The notes: generated from the sequence alone by a model not told the origin. DNA of 64,000 nucleotides from Diphasiastrum complanatum (GCA_029204225.1 CM055098.1:9792746-9856745); one strand, 5' to 3'. Shown: positions 45,184 to 57,264, counted from the stretch's first letter. Numbers and translations: made by a program.

Positions 45184-47544
45184 CTCCCTCTTGAACCTTG
45201 CAGCTTTATGCGGTTAATCCAATTGCCTTTCTTTGCTTGGCAAAGAGTGGCTTGTCGAGCAGTTTTGTGAGCAGATCTGCAATCATGTCTTCTGATTTTG
45301 TGTATTGGACCTGGAGCTCTCCTTTCGAGATTAAATTTCGAATGTGATGGTAATTCAAAGGTATGTGCTTTGTCTTTGAATGTAAGACATGATCCTGGGA
45401 CAGATAGATGGCACTCTGAGAGTCCATCATCATCGTGCTTGGCCCTTCTTGTGGTATCCTGATTGCCTCCAACATCATCTGCAGTCACACTACCTCATTC
45501 GCCACCTTCAAAGCTGCGACATATTCAGCTTCGCAAGAGGATTGAGCCACCAAGGTTTGCTTTTTGCATATCCAGCTAATTGCAGCTCTACATGCTATTG
45601 CTGTCATCTTTGTAGCTCACCTAGCTCGCATCACTGTAGTGATGCAGCTCGAATTTTTTTTCTTCGTTTTTAGTCCTGTAGGTTAATCCCATATTCTGGG
45701 TACTTTTCAGATACTATAGGATTCGTTTGGCCATTTGCCAATGTGCTAGGCCAGGATTGGAAGATAATTGGCTCAAGGCGTAAATAGAGAAAAGTAAATC
45801 AAGTCTGGTACAAATTGTGAGATACATCAGACTACCGATTAAGTTCTGGTAAGGTATACCTGCCATCTTTTGTTCTTCCTTTTCCATTTTTGGGCAATCC
45901 TGTTTCGTGAGCTTAGCTCCAACTATCATTGGTGTGGCCTTCTCTTTGTAATCCATCATGTGGTACTGCTTTAGCACTTTTCTAGCATATTTTGACTGAC
46001 TCAAGTGTATTTTGGCCTTGTTCGATCTCTTCTGATCTCCAGCCCAAGGCATTTCGTTGCTTCTCCAAGATCTGTGATTTCGTAGCTTTCAAAAATCTGA
46101 CTCTTTGTGTCTTTGATCAGAATCAAGGAATTTTCTATCATTGATCATCCACGAAAATGGTCAGTATCACAAAATCCTTTCCTACTCTTTTGATGTAGAC
46201 ATTGCAGTCTGGTTGAGTAGGATTGAAGTCTAGAGACTTCAGAAGACCATCAAGTTTTTTATACCAGGCTCGTGATGCCTGTTTTAGACCATAGATGCAT
46301 CTCTGCAACCGACAGACATATTGTCGATTGTCGGGGTCTTCATAGCCTTCAGGCTGCTTCATGAAGATTTCCTCCTCTAGATCTCCGTGGAGAAAGTCTG
46401 CTTTCACATCAATCTGGTGAGTTTCCAGATTGTGTTGTGTGGCATATGCAAGGAGTAGCCTTATGCTTGTCAATTTGACCATGGGCGAATATGTGTCAAA
46501 ATAATCAACACCATATCTTTGCATGTAGCCCTTTGCGACAAGCCTTGCTTTGTAGCGGCCAATGGTACCATCTGATTTCATCTTTTTCTTGTACACCCAC
46601 TTGCAGTCGACTATTTTTCTATTTTTTGGCAATGGATCTGATGTCCATGCCTTGTTTCACCTCATCAACTCGATCTCCTCTGACATTGTTTGCTTCCAGA
46701 ATTCTCCCTCTGGACTCTGGATAGCTTCTTGGTATGTTGCCGGCTCTTCAGTGAAGCTGTAGTACTTGAAATGCGTGCCTTCACTCCATTGAAAATTGTC
46801 AGAGTAGTGGTCTGGAGGTCTTCTTCGTCTCGTTGACCTTCTAGATTCGTTTCATCGCTGCTCGAACGTATCTTGTTTGTGGGGTTGATCCTTTGTTTCT
46901 TGTTGCTTTGGAGTCTGTGGCTCTGCATTCTGATTTGATGTATGTCCTCGATCTCCCTCTTGAATGGGAAGCAGTGTGAAGATCTCATGGCCTCTTTCAT
47001 CTTTCAGTCCAAGGAATGTGGACTCATCGAACTTCACATCTCTGCTCGAAACAACCTTCTTCATGGTTGGATCGTAGAGCCTGTACACCTTTTTTCTGTT
47101 CAAGTAGTCGACCATGATTGTTTGCTCAGATTTGTCATCGAGCTTGCTTCTTTTTTCTTTTGGAATGTGCTTGTATGTTGCACATCCAAACACTCGTACG
47201 TATGTCAGATCAGGCTTTCTGCCTGTCCACATTTCGTATGGTGTTTTGCTTTCCAGCGTTGTCATTGTAGATATGTTCTACAGGTGTATGGCTGCAGCTA
47301 TTGCCTCAGCCCAGAATTGACCTGGCAATTGAGCCCGTGCCATCATGCATCTGGCTCCTTCAACTAGCATTCTGTTTCTTCTTTCTACAACACCATTGTA
47401 TTCTGGTGTGTATGCAGGAGTGAACTAGTGTTCGATTCTCGGTTCTTCGTAGAATCTTGAGAATTCTTTGCTTTTGTATTCACCTCCGTTGTCAGATCTA
47501 AGAGTCTGTATCTTTCTCGTGGTGTGTCGCTCTGCAAATGCAGA
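45184..47544 (-). pseudogene. Copia integrase (second half), RT and RNase H of element C
   Basis: Minus strand from 47544: AERHTTRKIQTLRSDNGGEY (second catalytic Asp of integrase), YNGVVERRNRML (catalytic Glu), ESKTPYEMWTGRKPDLTYVR, integrase tail to 46852; RT at 46632-46138 with VDCKWVYKKKMKSDG, IYGLKQASRAWYKKL and ending at LTIFVDDQ (catalytic FVDD), then 46052-45714 (QSKYARKVLKQYHMMDYK); RNase H with SQSAIYLSQDHVLH, TKHIPLNYHHI and DMIADLLTKLL near 45270. A few stops and shifts, but it is much better preserved than the other copia relics in the window. Confidence 0.93.
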
Positions 47545-49663
47545 AGACAGAATTTCTGTAAGAGACAAAGAGAGAGAGGTAGCGAATAGAGCAGAAAAGA
47601 AAAATACTAGAGTTCTGCATGAAAGTCTACCAATGAGCAGAACAGCGAAAGAGCAGAGTGTCATTCCACCAACGAGCGAGACACTAACGATCTCACTCTA
47701 AAAATCAAACTGATAATACAGTCGCTCTATTTTCGTGCTTCTCCTTGTCTTGTGCTATCTGTCTTGATTGCTAGAATAAAATGTGTTTAGTGATGTGTAG
47801 TCGAGTGTCTAGGTTCTTGTAAAAGCTTCCGTGCAAAAGAAAATTCAAAGAAACAAAATAGTTCGCAAATACAAAGATGAAAACGAAAACAAAAAATAAA
47901 CAGTTTCGCCTTTACGAGACCGAACAGCGTTTACCACTTCCCCAACATGGTATCAGAGCTCATAGGTTATCATTACTGATATCCTAGCAGTGATTATTCT
48001 AGACAATACAATATGGCTACAACAATCCAAACAAGAGTAGCAATCAGTCTCGATGGCGCAAATTATAGAATCTGGAAATTCAAAATCAAAACACTTCTGA
48101 AGAGCGAAGGCATCTGGTCGGTGACCGAACTCTCAGAGGTGTAGCCTCCAGAGGGAGACCCGAGGAGAGCTGAATGGATCAGAAAAGATGAGCGCGCAAT
48201 GGCGATCATCGTTTCGTCCATAAATGAAGATCTACTCATGCAGATTGAAGACTGCGAAAGCAGCCATGCAGTGTGGGAAAGATTAAAATAGAAGTATGAA
48301 GTGAGGATTGCAGCTTCAGTCATGCACCTTCACAATCAGTTGCAATCCATACGATGGGATGGCAACCAATTGGATCAGCATGTTGAGAAGATCGAAACGA
48401 TCTTCTCTCAACTCGCTGCATCAGGACAGGAGCACCAGGTCCCAGCACCACAGCAGTTGATGTACTTCATGAAATCTCTATCGACGTTCTATCAGCCGCT
48501 GAGAATGCTCATATTGAGTCTACCAGATATGACATTCGACAAAGCAGTCAGTCTTGTCGTTGATGAGAGACTGGTAAGAGACAAAGGAGAGGGAAGCAGT
48601 GATCAAGAGAAGGCCCTCTTCACGAAAGGAAAGAAGAAAAACAAGAACAAGCCAAGATTCAAGAAGACGAAGTCCTCAAATTAGCAATCTTCTTTCTGCG
48701 ATCACTGCCACAAACCAGGCCATATTGCCAACAAATGTTGGTTCAATCCAGCAATACCTTGCATGCACTGCAAGAAGAAAAAGCATTCTGCATATGATTG
48801 CAGATTTAACCCAAAAAGAAAGAACAAAGCTGAAAAAACTAATTTTGCAGAGTCATCAAAGGATGCTAACAGAGGTGACGAAGCTTTCACGATACTCGAT
48901 GAAGCTTCAACGAGATACATTGAACACGACTACGATGTAGTCATTGATTCAGGAGCAACATCTCATATAACTGCAACAATAAGATCTTAATCGACTTCAG
49001 AGAGCTCAAAAACAACAGAGCAGTGATTCTAGGTGATGGGAGTAGACACGATGTCAAAGGCATCGGCACTCTACAGCTGCGAACATTGTGAGGCCAAACA
49101 GAGCTACTAGGAGCACTCTATGTGCCCTCACTCAGAAAAGATCTCTTGTCTATCTCCAAGATGGCAGATCTTGGCATTCGAGTTTTGTTCGACGGCAACA
49201 CATGCCACATAATCGAGAAGACGACAAAAAAGCTGTTGACGGTTGGATGCAGAGAAGGAAATCTCTACCAGGCCAAAATAATCAGCAACTCTGATAGCAT
49301 ATTAAATGCTTCAGAAAATGAAGATTAGCTCTGGCATAGGAGAATGTATCATCTGAACATGCGGAGCCTGTACGACATGAGCAGAAAAGACATAGTCATA
49401 GATCTCAAGATTTCAAGGCCCGAAATTGAGTTCTGCGAAGCTTGTCAGAAAGGCAAGCAACATTGGAATCCATTCGCACACAAGGGAAGAAGATCCAAGG
49501 AGATTCTTGAGCTCGTCCACTCTGATGTCTATGGACCGATGAAGATGGATTCGCTCTCAGGTTCGAGATATTTTTTAATGTTCATAGATGATTACAGCCA
49601 GATGACCACGATCTACTACTTAAAGAAGAAATCCGAAGTGTTTGATTCCTTCAATAAGTTCCT
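47545..49663 (+). pseudogene. Inverted segment of element C: LTR remainder, gag, protease, integrase start
   Basis: Plus strand: 403 bp of LTR end (47545-47947, ending CCCAACA), primer-binding site TGGTATCAGAGC at 47948-47959, gag from ATG 48013 (DGANYRIWKFKIKTLLKSEG) with stops near 48142 and 48288, knuckle region CDHCHKPGHIANKCW (48700) and CMHCKKKKHSAYDC, protease VVIDSGATSHIT (48937-48975), GAG_pre-integrase RRMYHLNMRSLYDM (49341), CEACQKGKQH, integrase HSDVYGPMKMD and DDYSQMTTIYYLKKKSE up to FNKFL at 49663. The next integrase residues, continuing with AERHTTRK, are found on the other strand at 47544. Confidence 0.92.
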
Positions 49664-50106
49664 CTCACTCTGTCTTATTTATGATTCAGAGAGGATAGTT
49701 TATATCTCCACTATGTGGAGTTTACAAGATGGCTAAATGCAAAAATCACAAGACTAGTTAACGCTAATCAATTAATTAGTTAGTCCCCATCGTCGCCACT
49801 TGTTTCACCTGGGCGTGAAGTCTACGACTCCAAGCCCGTTGAGCTGCCAGCTGGCAGCGCGAAAGATTCCTCTTCGTTTGTTTCGTAATTTCCCGTTTGC
49901 TTTCGTTCTTTTCGTTTCTTTCGTAGTCTTTCATTTTGCGTCCCTTTGTGGTTTGCGGTCCTGGAGGTGTGTTTATGATCCATGAATGATTCGCGAATCA
50001 TTTGTGCTTCGAGTCAAGGCACGTTGACTGTCGCGAATTGTTCTCGTTCGACCTTCGCTTTGTGTTCGTGTTGCGACAAAGTTGCAGGAGTTCACCATTC
50101 CTGACA
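49664..50106 (-). repeat. 5' LTR start portion of element C
   Basis: Minus strand from TGTCAGGAATGG at 50106 to the inversion breakpoint at about 49664, matching 45183-44742 of the 3' LTR. Confidence 0.9.
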
Positions 50107-51502
50107 TTATTTAGGCATTTTCTATTTTTTTTTCATGTGAAGGTGTACATGAAAAGCTACAATGGTATCCATTATATCAAATTAAAAAAAAGTATGTTGC
50201 TTGTTTGCAAATAATGTTGTGTTGTTTGCATAAAGTTAACACAATATACATTTTCCATTGAAATGTGTTTGATTGGAAAGAATATCATATTGTTGTCTTG
50301 CATCAATCTTTTACACAAGTTGAGATTTCGACCTTCTCTATAAGTCTTATTCATTCTTGCATAATTCTTAGTGGCTACTGCAAATTTTATTTCACCAATG
50401 TAAATGTCCTTTCAGCATCAATGGACTCTTTCACATACATCTCTTGATGGTTTGCAGTTAATTAGTACTCTCATTTCGAGACAAGGCCAAATAGAAGTGT
50501 TGCAAGCACATGTTTTCAAAATTACCCATTGCTAAAAAGATTCAATAACCTTCTTTCAATTGTGACCTATAAATATCACGAGTTTTTGGTGATGCAATAG
50601 ATTTTCCTTGGCTTGGAAAGGTGCCATTTACTCTAGGTGACACTCTTGTTAAATTTGCATAGATTCATTTGTGGATGTTTTTTTTGCATATATTGGAAAC
50701 AAAGTTTATGGAAAATCCTATCCAAATCGAAAGAGAAAAAATCAAAACTTCGAAAAACCATAATGGATCGAGCATAACTATAATGGATTTCTTGGAAGTT
50801 GATGAGTCTAAATTTCAACTATGAATACAATTTGCAACCAAGTCTTTTAAGCACAATGTACTATAATAATTTCATTTTGATTGCTAAAATATTTGACATT
50901 TGCATTAGTAAGTCATTGATATTTTGTAGGAGGTAATTAGCCATTCAACAATGACAAACTATGAAGTTTATTATTCATTCCATAGTTCAAACTCACCCTT
51001 GACAATAATTAGACTACTTACTGGACAAGGCCTCTCATGATCCTGTTTGATCACCTTGTTTTGTGTGTGGAAGTTATGCATTAAGATGGGATAAAACATT
51101 GATAGTGCTTTCAAGATGTGCTGATTGAAAAGAATATTTTCACTTAAGCTAATCCCACTTGATCATTCCATTCTTGCATGTTGAGATTTCTCCCTTCTTG
51201 ATGAGTCTAATTTCATTCGTACATAATTGCTAGTGGCTTCGATTCACCAATGTAAATGACCTTTCAACATCAATGTTTCTAATCATTGCTTTGTAGGAGG
51301 TAATTAGACAACTAACAATGACATAAATTACGAAGTTAAATCTTTGTTCCATAGTTCAAATTCTTAGTTTAGATCAGAATTGAAACTATACTTCCTAGGC
51401 ATGGCCTCTCATGATACTCTTTGATCTCCTTGTTTTCGTGTGTGCGGCAATTTCTGCATTAAGCCGGGCTGAAACACCGGCAGTGCCTCCAGTCCTTCAT
51501 TT

Positions 51503-51601
51503 TAGTGATGCAAACAACGTCTATAGAACACGGGACTGCTGTTATAGTAGTGATGCAAACAATTATAGAACACGGGACTGCTGTTATAGTAGTGATGCAA
51601 A
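51503..51601. repeat. Short tandem repeat, about 43 bp x 2.3
   Basis: AGTGATGCAAACAA then a TATAGAACACGGGACTGCTG stretch ending TTATAGT, repeated with a three-base difference and then partly again. Confidence 0.9.
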
Positions 51602-51848
51602 ATAGCAAGAATCCAATGTGCATCTAAAAATTCACGATGATGTATAAATTTTTCGGTGTAGTTACATCGTCTTGGAAAGTACTAAAAAACTAACTCAATA
51701 GGTGATGGAGTCAGTAAGCTGCACTTCAATCCCCAATCATTTCGAATCATAGAGCCTCAGATCAGTGAATAGAATCGAACAGATCTATTCATCATTGAAA
51801 CTGAATCATCGATCCAGATCAGTGATTTATTGTCCAAGACTATCTGCT

Positions 51849-51854
51849 TTTATT
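51849..51854 (-). terminator. Polyadenylation signal of the germin-like gene
   Basis: AATAAA on the minus strand, about 95 bases after the stop codon of the germin-like gene. Confidence 0.5.
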
Positions 51855-51948
51855 TAGAATTTACGGCGCTACAGCTTGTACTGCAAGAGTGTTATCAGGT
51901 CTCAAGGCATAGCTTTACTAACATAACGCTAGACTTTGATGCTGTTAA

Positions 51949-52629
51949 CTATGTTTTGCTGATCAGAGCTCTGAGGCGCTGCACATCGGCGGCATTCAGC
52001 TGCAGTGCCTTCTCTAATACGGCGTCATCGGTTGGTGGGTTGGAGGCAAAGAGCGCCTTTGCAAGTTGAGACGTTCCTTGATTCTGGCTGTTGAAGCTAG
52101 AGAAAGCCAGAGCTGTGCAGTTGCCGACGTTGAGCTGGAAATGCACGAGGCCTCTGGGAAAGATGAACAGCTCCCCGGCATTGATCGTTAGCGCGAAGAG
52201 CTTATTATCCGGCGTGCTGGTGACGAAACCTACTAGGAGCGTGCCTTGTGCGAGGTAGAGAAGCTCAGCTGCACGGGGGTGAACATGCGGAGGGTTGAGG
52301 CCGTTCTGTGCGATGTCGATGCGAGCTGCGGAGACCCCCTGAGTATTGAGACCTCCAAAGGTAAGGGCGTTGGCCGCTGTGACTGCTAAGCCGAGTACAT
52401 TGGAGGTATTGCCGGGATTCTTCAACACAGCCGATGTGAAATCTGATGCTTGCACTTGCGCAGGATCTTTGCATAAAAATCCATTCACGTGGATCTGTTG
52501 GGTGGTATCCTTAACACAGAAATCCTGTAATGGATCTTCATCAGCAGCTCGGCTTCCCTGTGGCTGCATGGAAGCCATCACTATTAAAACCAGAATCGCA
52601 AGCTTATGATTAGTGCAAAACGAAGCCAT
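51949..52629 (-). CDS. Germin-like protein (secreted cupin)
   Basis: 226-residue intact single-exon gene, the usual length for germin-like proteins. ATG at 52629 is chosen over an in-frame Met 35 codons upstream because it starts a clear secretory signal peptide (MASF, hydrophobic core LAILVLIVMA, cleavage near residues 28-29). The mature protein has the paired Cys38 and Cys53 expected to form the germin disulphide, and the cupin manganese site: His115, His117 and Glu122 in GLNPPHVHPRAAE and His163 in FPRGLVHFQLNVG. Possible N-glycosylation at Asn74 (NTS). Germins are hexameric extracellular-matrix proteins, often with oxalate oxidase or superoxide dismutase activity; which applies here cannot be read from sequence. 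No intron. TATA-like box about 65 bases before the ATG. It is the only intact recognised host gene in the window, surrounded by repeats. Confidence 0.95.
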   Translation of the reverse strand: MASFCTNHKLAILVLIVMASMQPQGSRAADEDPLQDFCVKDTTQQIHVNGFLCKDPAQVQASDFTSAVLKNPGNTSNVLGLAVTAANALTFGGLNTQGVSAARIDIAQNGLNPPHVHPRAAELLYLAQGTLLVGFVTSTPDNKLFALTINAGELFIFPRGLVHFQLNVGNCTALAFSSFNSQNQGTSQLAKALFASNPPTDDAVLEKALQLNAADVQRLRALISKT

Positions 52630-52688
52630 GATCTGCAATGCTTCTGATTCAACCTGCTTTTTTGATAAATGGGTGTTTTGAATGTCAT

Positions 52689-52696
52689 GTATATAC
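52689..52696 (-). promoter_or_regulatory. TATA box of the germin-like gene
   Basis: GTATATAC on the minus strand (AAGTATATACATGAC context), about 60-67 bases before the chosen start codon. Confidence 0.5.
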
Positions 52697-52734
52697 TTTC
52701 TTGGTGAAAGGTGTAAAACATAAGTGACTTTCAT

Positions 52735-54490
52735 TACTAAGGATTTTACTCAATTTGAAGGGTGCTATAAGGATTTTTAAGATCAACTCCCTTTCAAGTA
52801 AAGGTGCTATGATAAAAATGCATTTCTATGAAGCAGAAATATGATGTGGGGGGCTCGAAATTTGGAAGGCTTCAAAACACAAGGTTTAGAGATCGATGGA
52901 GACATCATGATGTCAACTTTAAATGATGCTCAGCCATTAAATGAGGGTGGGGCCTGACCTTCACTCTTAATGACTTCCAAGGGTCAAGGGCTAAGGCTCT
53001 AGGGCATCATCCTAGATTTGGACCAAAGTGTAGGTAAGTAGCTTTGAAAAATGTAGGAGAGTCTAAAAATATTTTACTTATGAGTGTATATCAATATGGT
53101 TCTAATCCCTCACTCAAACATTACTTAGAACGGCTCAAGGATGCCCGACATTGTCCAATGGATTTGAGATAGATAACATTATACTCTAATTGTGGACTTA
53201 TCCACCCAAGTTCATGTGCATCACCACATAATATATTTTAGCTGAACCCATTAGTTGAAAGTTGTTGATTGGCACAATTTTAGATACATCAATATTTGTT
53301 CATTTTTTGAAGTCAAGAGGAGTAATGAAAATCCAATTGTCATTTATTATCATTGTAAATATGTAAACAATTGCACACCATTCATAATCACAATTGTGAT
53401 AATAGTAGTACTTTTAAGGAGAATAAACGATGATGAGTTCTTTGGGAGAGACATTGCATCATGCTTCATCATCTCCCATCTATGTTTTTCAAATATTAGC
53501 TTGAATGAAAGTCTTTGGGGATACTCTTAACATTGAATAAAGTTTTTTCCATGGTAGTGACGACCCAAATTGAAATCGCTACCTATACACACAAGAAACA
53601 TGCAGATTAAGATCACAATCTCAAGAAATTGCTTGAGCCATCTGTTAGAAATAAAAGCTGCAAGTTTATGTCATCAGTAGAAAGATATGTTCGCTTATAC
53701 ATAGTTAGTTGGTTGTATGCACACATGGTTTTTGCTATGTTGAGTCTAGTGTGGCATCCATGAGCTACGTGTTGTGATAGGTGTCGGGATTTGGTTTCGT
53801 AACAGCAGCTTTGCCATGCATGACTACCCAAGGAGAAACTAACATTGTGCATATAGTTACTAATAGAGTAAGAGAATGTGCCTCTTCTGTTGCCTTCTTA
53901 ATATTGGGTAGTTTTCTTTTCAGCACTATGTTTGCCTTGGAGCTTGATAGCTTATGTGAATCATAACATAACTGCGTTATAGTTGAGGTAAAGCTCTATG
54001 CATTCGATTTAAGCTAAAAAATGTGCTACTTTGTATTGATACATCACAACATTCTTTAAATTGTTATTTAACATGTTGGTTGCAACTAAACATTACTAGT
54101 AAATAATTGTTTAGTGTACTATCAATGCTTATAACCAAAGGAAACCCTATATAAACAACCTTATCCGCATGAATGCAAGTAGTTTAGGTCTTTACGTATT
54201 TATGAGTATAATGAGATTATTGTGGCACTAGAAAGCATGAATATGCTCAGTATTTACAACATTAGACTAATAGACTAGTCTTAGGGGTCAGAATGGTACG
54301 AAGGTACCATGATACCTACGAGAAATAACACACTTTACTTGTTGCACTAAAACAAAATACCGGACTATAGTAATGTATTAAGTTGCAGTTTCTAGCATTA
54401 ATTCTGTTTGAATCAGTTTAGAGTTTGGTATGCCTAAATGACATGGATTTTCTCAGGTCAGCTTGAACGATATGGATTTGCCTAGACAAT
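52735..54490. other. Non-coding stretch upstream of the germin-like gene
   Basis: Contains the gene's upstream region and then plain AT-rich DNA. Open frames at 53255-53530 and 53781-53966 lack motifs. Confidence 0.45.
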
Positions 54491-57264
54491 TTTACATACA
54501 GTCCATTGAGTGCGATTGGAGGAGTTAGCTAGACCTGCTGAATCCTGGATCAATTTCATAGAATGCTATGAGATTGAAGAGGATGAGGAAATACCAACAA
54601 CATTCGAGTCGAGGGAAGTTCTGGGTGGAACCAGAGCAAGCCTGACCAAAGGGATGGTAGATAAAACAGATTATGTAGAAATAGAAATTAATAAAGGTAA
54701 AATTTTGAATTTATATAAACACCAATCGGACCAGGAACGTGAAGAGTATATATTACTTCTTCAGAAATACCAAAACGTATTTGCTTGGTTGATGGACAAT
54801 TTGATAGGAATACTAGTTAAATGGGATGAACATAGAATAGATCTTATTCAGGGAACAATATTTTGTTAGACAGCGCCAATATAGATTGAATCCAAAGTAT
54901 TCCTTGTTAGTTAAAGACGAATTAGATAGATGTCTTAGAGCGGGTATTATATATCATGTTCTAAGTAGTGAGTGGGTGTCACCAATAGTTATAGTACCTA
55001 AGAAGAAGACAAACAAGATTAGAGTTTGCCAATATTTTAGAAAACTAAATGCTGCTACAACAAAGGATTATCATCCTCTGCCGTATACAGATAATATTCT
55101 TGACCAGGTAGCTGGTCATAAACATTATAGCTTTTTAGATGGATTCTCAGGTTATAATCAAGTTATTATCAAAGAGGAAGATAGATCCAAGACCACTTTT
55201 ACCACTGATTGGCGGACGTACGCGTATACGCGAATGCCCTTTGGTCTTTGTAATGCACCTGCCACATTCCAACGTATGATGATGAACATTTTTCAAAAAA
55301 TTTTAAGAAAGTTTTTAGAAATTTTCATGGATGAATTTTGTCTCTATTCATCAACTAAAGACCATTTAGATGCATTAGAGAAGACATTGAGAAGATGTCA
55401 AGAGACATCTCTTAAGTTGCATCCAGCCAAGTGTTATTTCGGGATGAGGGAAGGCATCCTGTTAGGACATAAAACTTCAAAGGACGGTATACAAGCCGAC
55501 ATCGAAAAAGTAAAAATGATTTTAGAGTTATTAGAACCAAATAATCTACGAGAGTTTAAAAGTTTTCTAGGACACGTAGGATATGTAGACACATTATCAT
55601 TTGCAATGTATATGTAGACACATCATCATTTGCAATAGGTGTAGTGCTTAGTCAGAAAGATGATCAAAATATAGATTACCCAATTTATTATGCGGGTAGG
55701 CAACTCGCTGCATCAGAAAAGAACTATTCTACTACAGAGCATGAAGCACTAGGAATGATTTATTTAGTAAAGAAATTTAGACATTATCTTTTAGGATACC
55801 CTTTCATTTTTCACGTAGATCACTATGCATTGAAACATTTAGTGAATAAACCTGATCTTTTGGGTAGGGTAGCTAGATGGGTATTGTTATTATATGAGTT
55901 TAATTATGAAATAGAATTAAGAAGAGGCAAGGATCATCAAAATGCTGATTATATATCCCGCCTCCAAACGAAAAATCAATTTGGCCCCATTTCTAATAAA
56001 TTTCCGGATGAACATATAATGCGTATCCCATTATTGATTTTTTACAGGACCAGATTTATCCTAAACATTTTAATAAACAATAAAAAACTGTTTTCCTTTC
56101 AAAAGTAGGACCTTATACGATTATAAATAAAATATTGTATAAATTAGGAGCTGATGATAGCCTCTGCCAATGTTTAGAACCAATCGAGATGACCGCTATA
56201 ATAAGTGCATTATATGAGGAAGATTCGGAGGGTTACTATGCTCTTAAAAATACTGCAAGAAAGATCCTTAATGCTAAATATTGGTGGCCTATCGTCTATA
56301 GAGATGTTAAAATATTCATTCAAAAATGTGATGCATGTCAGAGGATGTGAAAACCCAGCTTCGCGACTCATTGGTCGCTTACTCCAATTATTTTCTTAGC
56401 ACCTTTTGAGAAGTGGGGGATAGATTTTGTAGGGCCTATTAAACCGGTCACCCGTAAAACTCGTCGATGCTACATTCTTATTGCTACAGGCTATGCTACC
56501 AAGATGGTAGAGGCCGAAGCCACAGTTAAAAATGATGCTAAGACTGTAGCAAAGTTTTTATTCCAAAACATTATCACACAATATGGATGTCCCTTAGAAC
56601 TCGTTAGAGATAAGGGGAACCCATTTCCTTAATTAGACCATCGAGGCCATGTTGTCATACTTTTCTATTGTGCATCGCCAAACCACTCCATATAATCCAA
56701 AAGCGAATGGGCTTACGGAGCGGGCAAACGAAATTTTGTATAAAATTTAGAATAAAGTAACAGAAATGCATTCTTCTAATTGGGATCAGAAGTTACCATC
56801 TGTCTTATGGGCATACAAAATTTGCTGAAAAGATCACAACTAGGCAGACTCCATACTATCTAGTGTATGGAATGCATCCCATATTACCAATAGAATTCGA
56901 AGTTCCGACGTTTTGGATTAGTAATGAAGAGCAAATGGATGAACACGATAGTCTCCAAGAGCGGATGATATCTTTGACGCAACTGGAGGAGGATCGTCGT
57001 CTTTCATTAATCGAGACTGAACGAGTTCAGAATAAAAGATAATTTTTGACCAATCCATTAAAAAAATAAAAAATAAACGAGGGGACTACTTGTTTCTGTA
57101 TGATAGTAGACACATGTTGTTTTCTGGGAAATTACATACCAGATGGATGGGACCTTACAAAGTCATAGAAGTTTTTAACAATGGATCACTTCAGTTAGCC
57201 AATCTTGAAGGACATTTACTTGATACTTGAGTAAATGGCTCAAGGGTGAAGTGCTACTATGACT
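54491..57264 (+). pseudogene. Ty3/gypsy pol relic: RT, RNase H, integrase
   Basis: Plus strand. Pre-RT block (YVEIEINKGKILNLYKHQSD, NVFAW, EHRIDLIQGT), RT from 54886 with AGIIYHVLSSEWVSPIVIVP, RVCQYFRKLNAAT, YSFLDGFSGYNQ (motif A), MPFGLCNAPATFQRMM (motif B) and motif C as IFMDEF: the second catalytic Asp is Glu. After GHVGY about 65-70 residues of the usual RT-RNase H connection are missing; RNase H resumes in a shifted frame (SSFAIGVVLSQ, STTEHEALGMIYLVKKFRHYL, ADYISRLQ). Integrase: zinc-end CDACQRM, first Asp in KWGIDFVGPI, second in LVRDKGNPF, third acidic in NGLTERANEIL, with frame changes, and a C-terminal end near 57264 (GPYKVIEVFNNGSLQL). Gag and protease not seen. Confidence 0.9.

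Larger units (their letters stand above)
44331..50106 (-). mobile_element. Full-length Ty1/copia element with an internal inversion (element C)
   Basis: Flanked by perfect 5-bp duplications TTATT (44326-44330 and 50107-50111). In minus orientation it starts TGTCAGGAATGG at 50106 and ends CCGACA at 44331; 5776 bp. Its four parts are: 5' LTR start (50106-49664), an inverted segment (47545-49663, now reading on the plus strand: rest of the 5' LTR, primer-binding site, gag, protease, integrase start), the remaining integrase, RT and RNase H (47544-45184, minus) and the 3' LTR (45183-44331). Turning the middle segment round would restore both the 5' LTR (443+403 bp against 853 bp for the 3' LTR) and the integrase frame. 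Same family as the nested element B. Confidence 0.92.
50112..51948. other. Non-coding DNA downstream of the germin-like gene, with a diverged segmental duplication
   Basis: Segments 50325-50425 and 51180-51280 match each other (GAGATTTC..., CATAATT(C/G)(T/C)TAGTGGCT, ACCAATGTAAATG(T/A)CCTTTCA), as do 50905-51120 and 51285-51490 (TTTGTAGGAGGTAATTAG..., GGCCTCTCATGATNCT). The second copy lacks about 490 bases found in the first. No coding signal. Confidence 0.6.

Noticed and set aside
44331-50106. Idea that this is two head-to-head copia insertions
   Set aside because: One pair of perfect TTATT duplications encloses everything and the LTR and integrase pieces are complementary, not overlapping.
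44331-50106. Self-integration as cause of the inversion
   Set aside because: Breakpoints lie inside the LTR and integrase, not at LTR termini.
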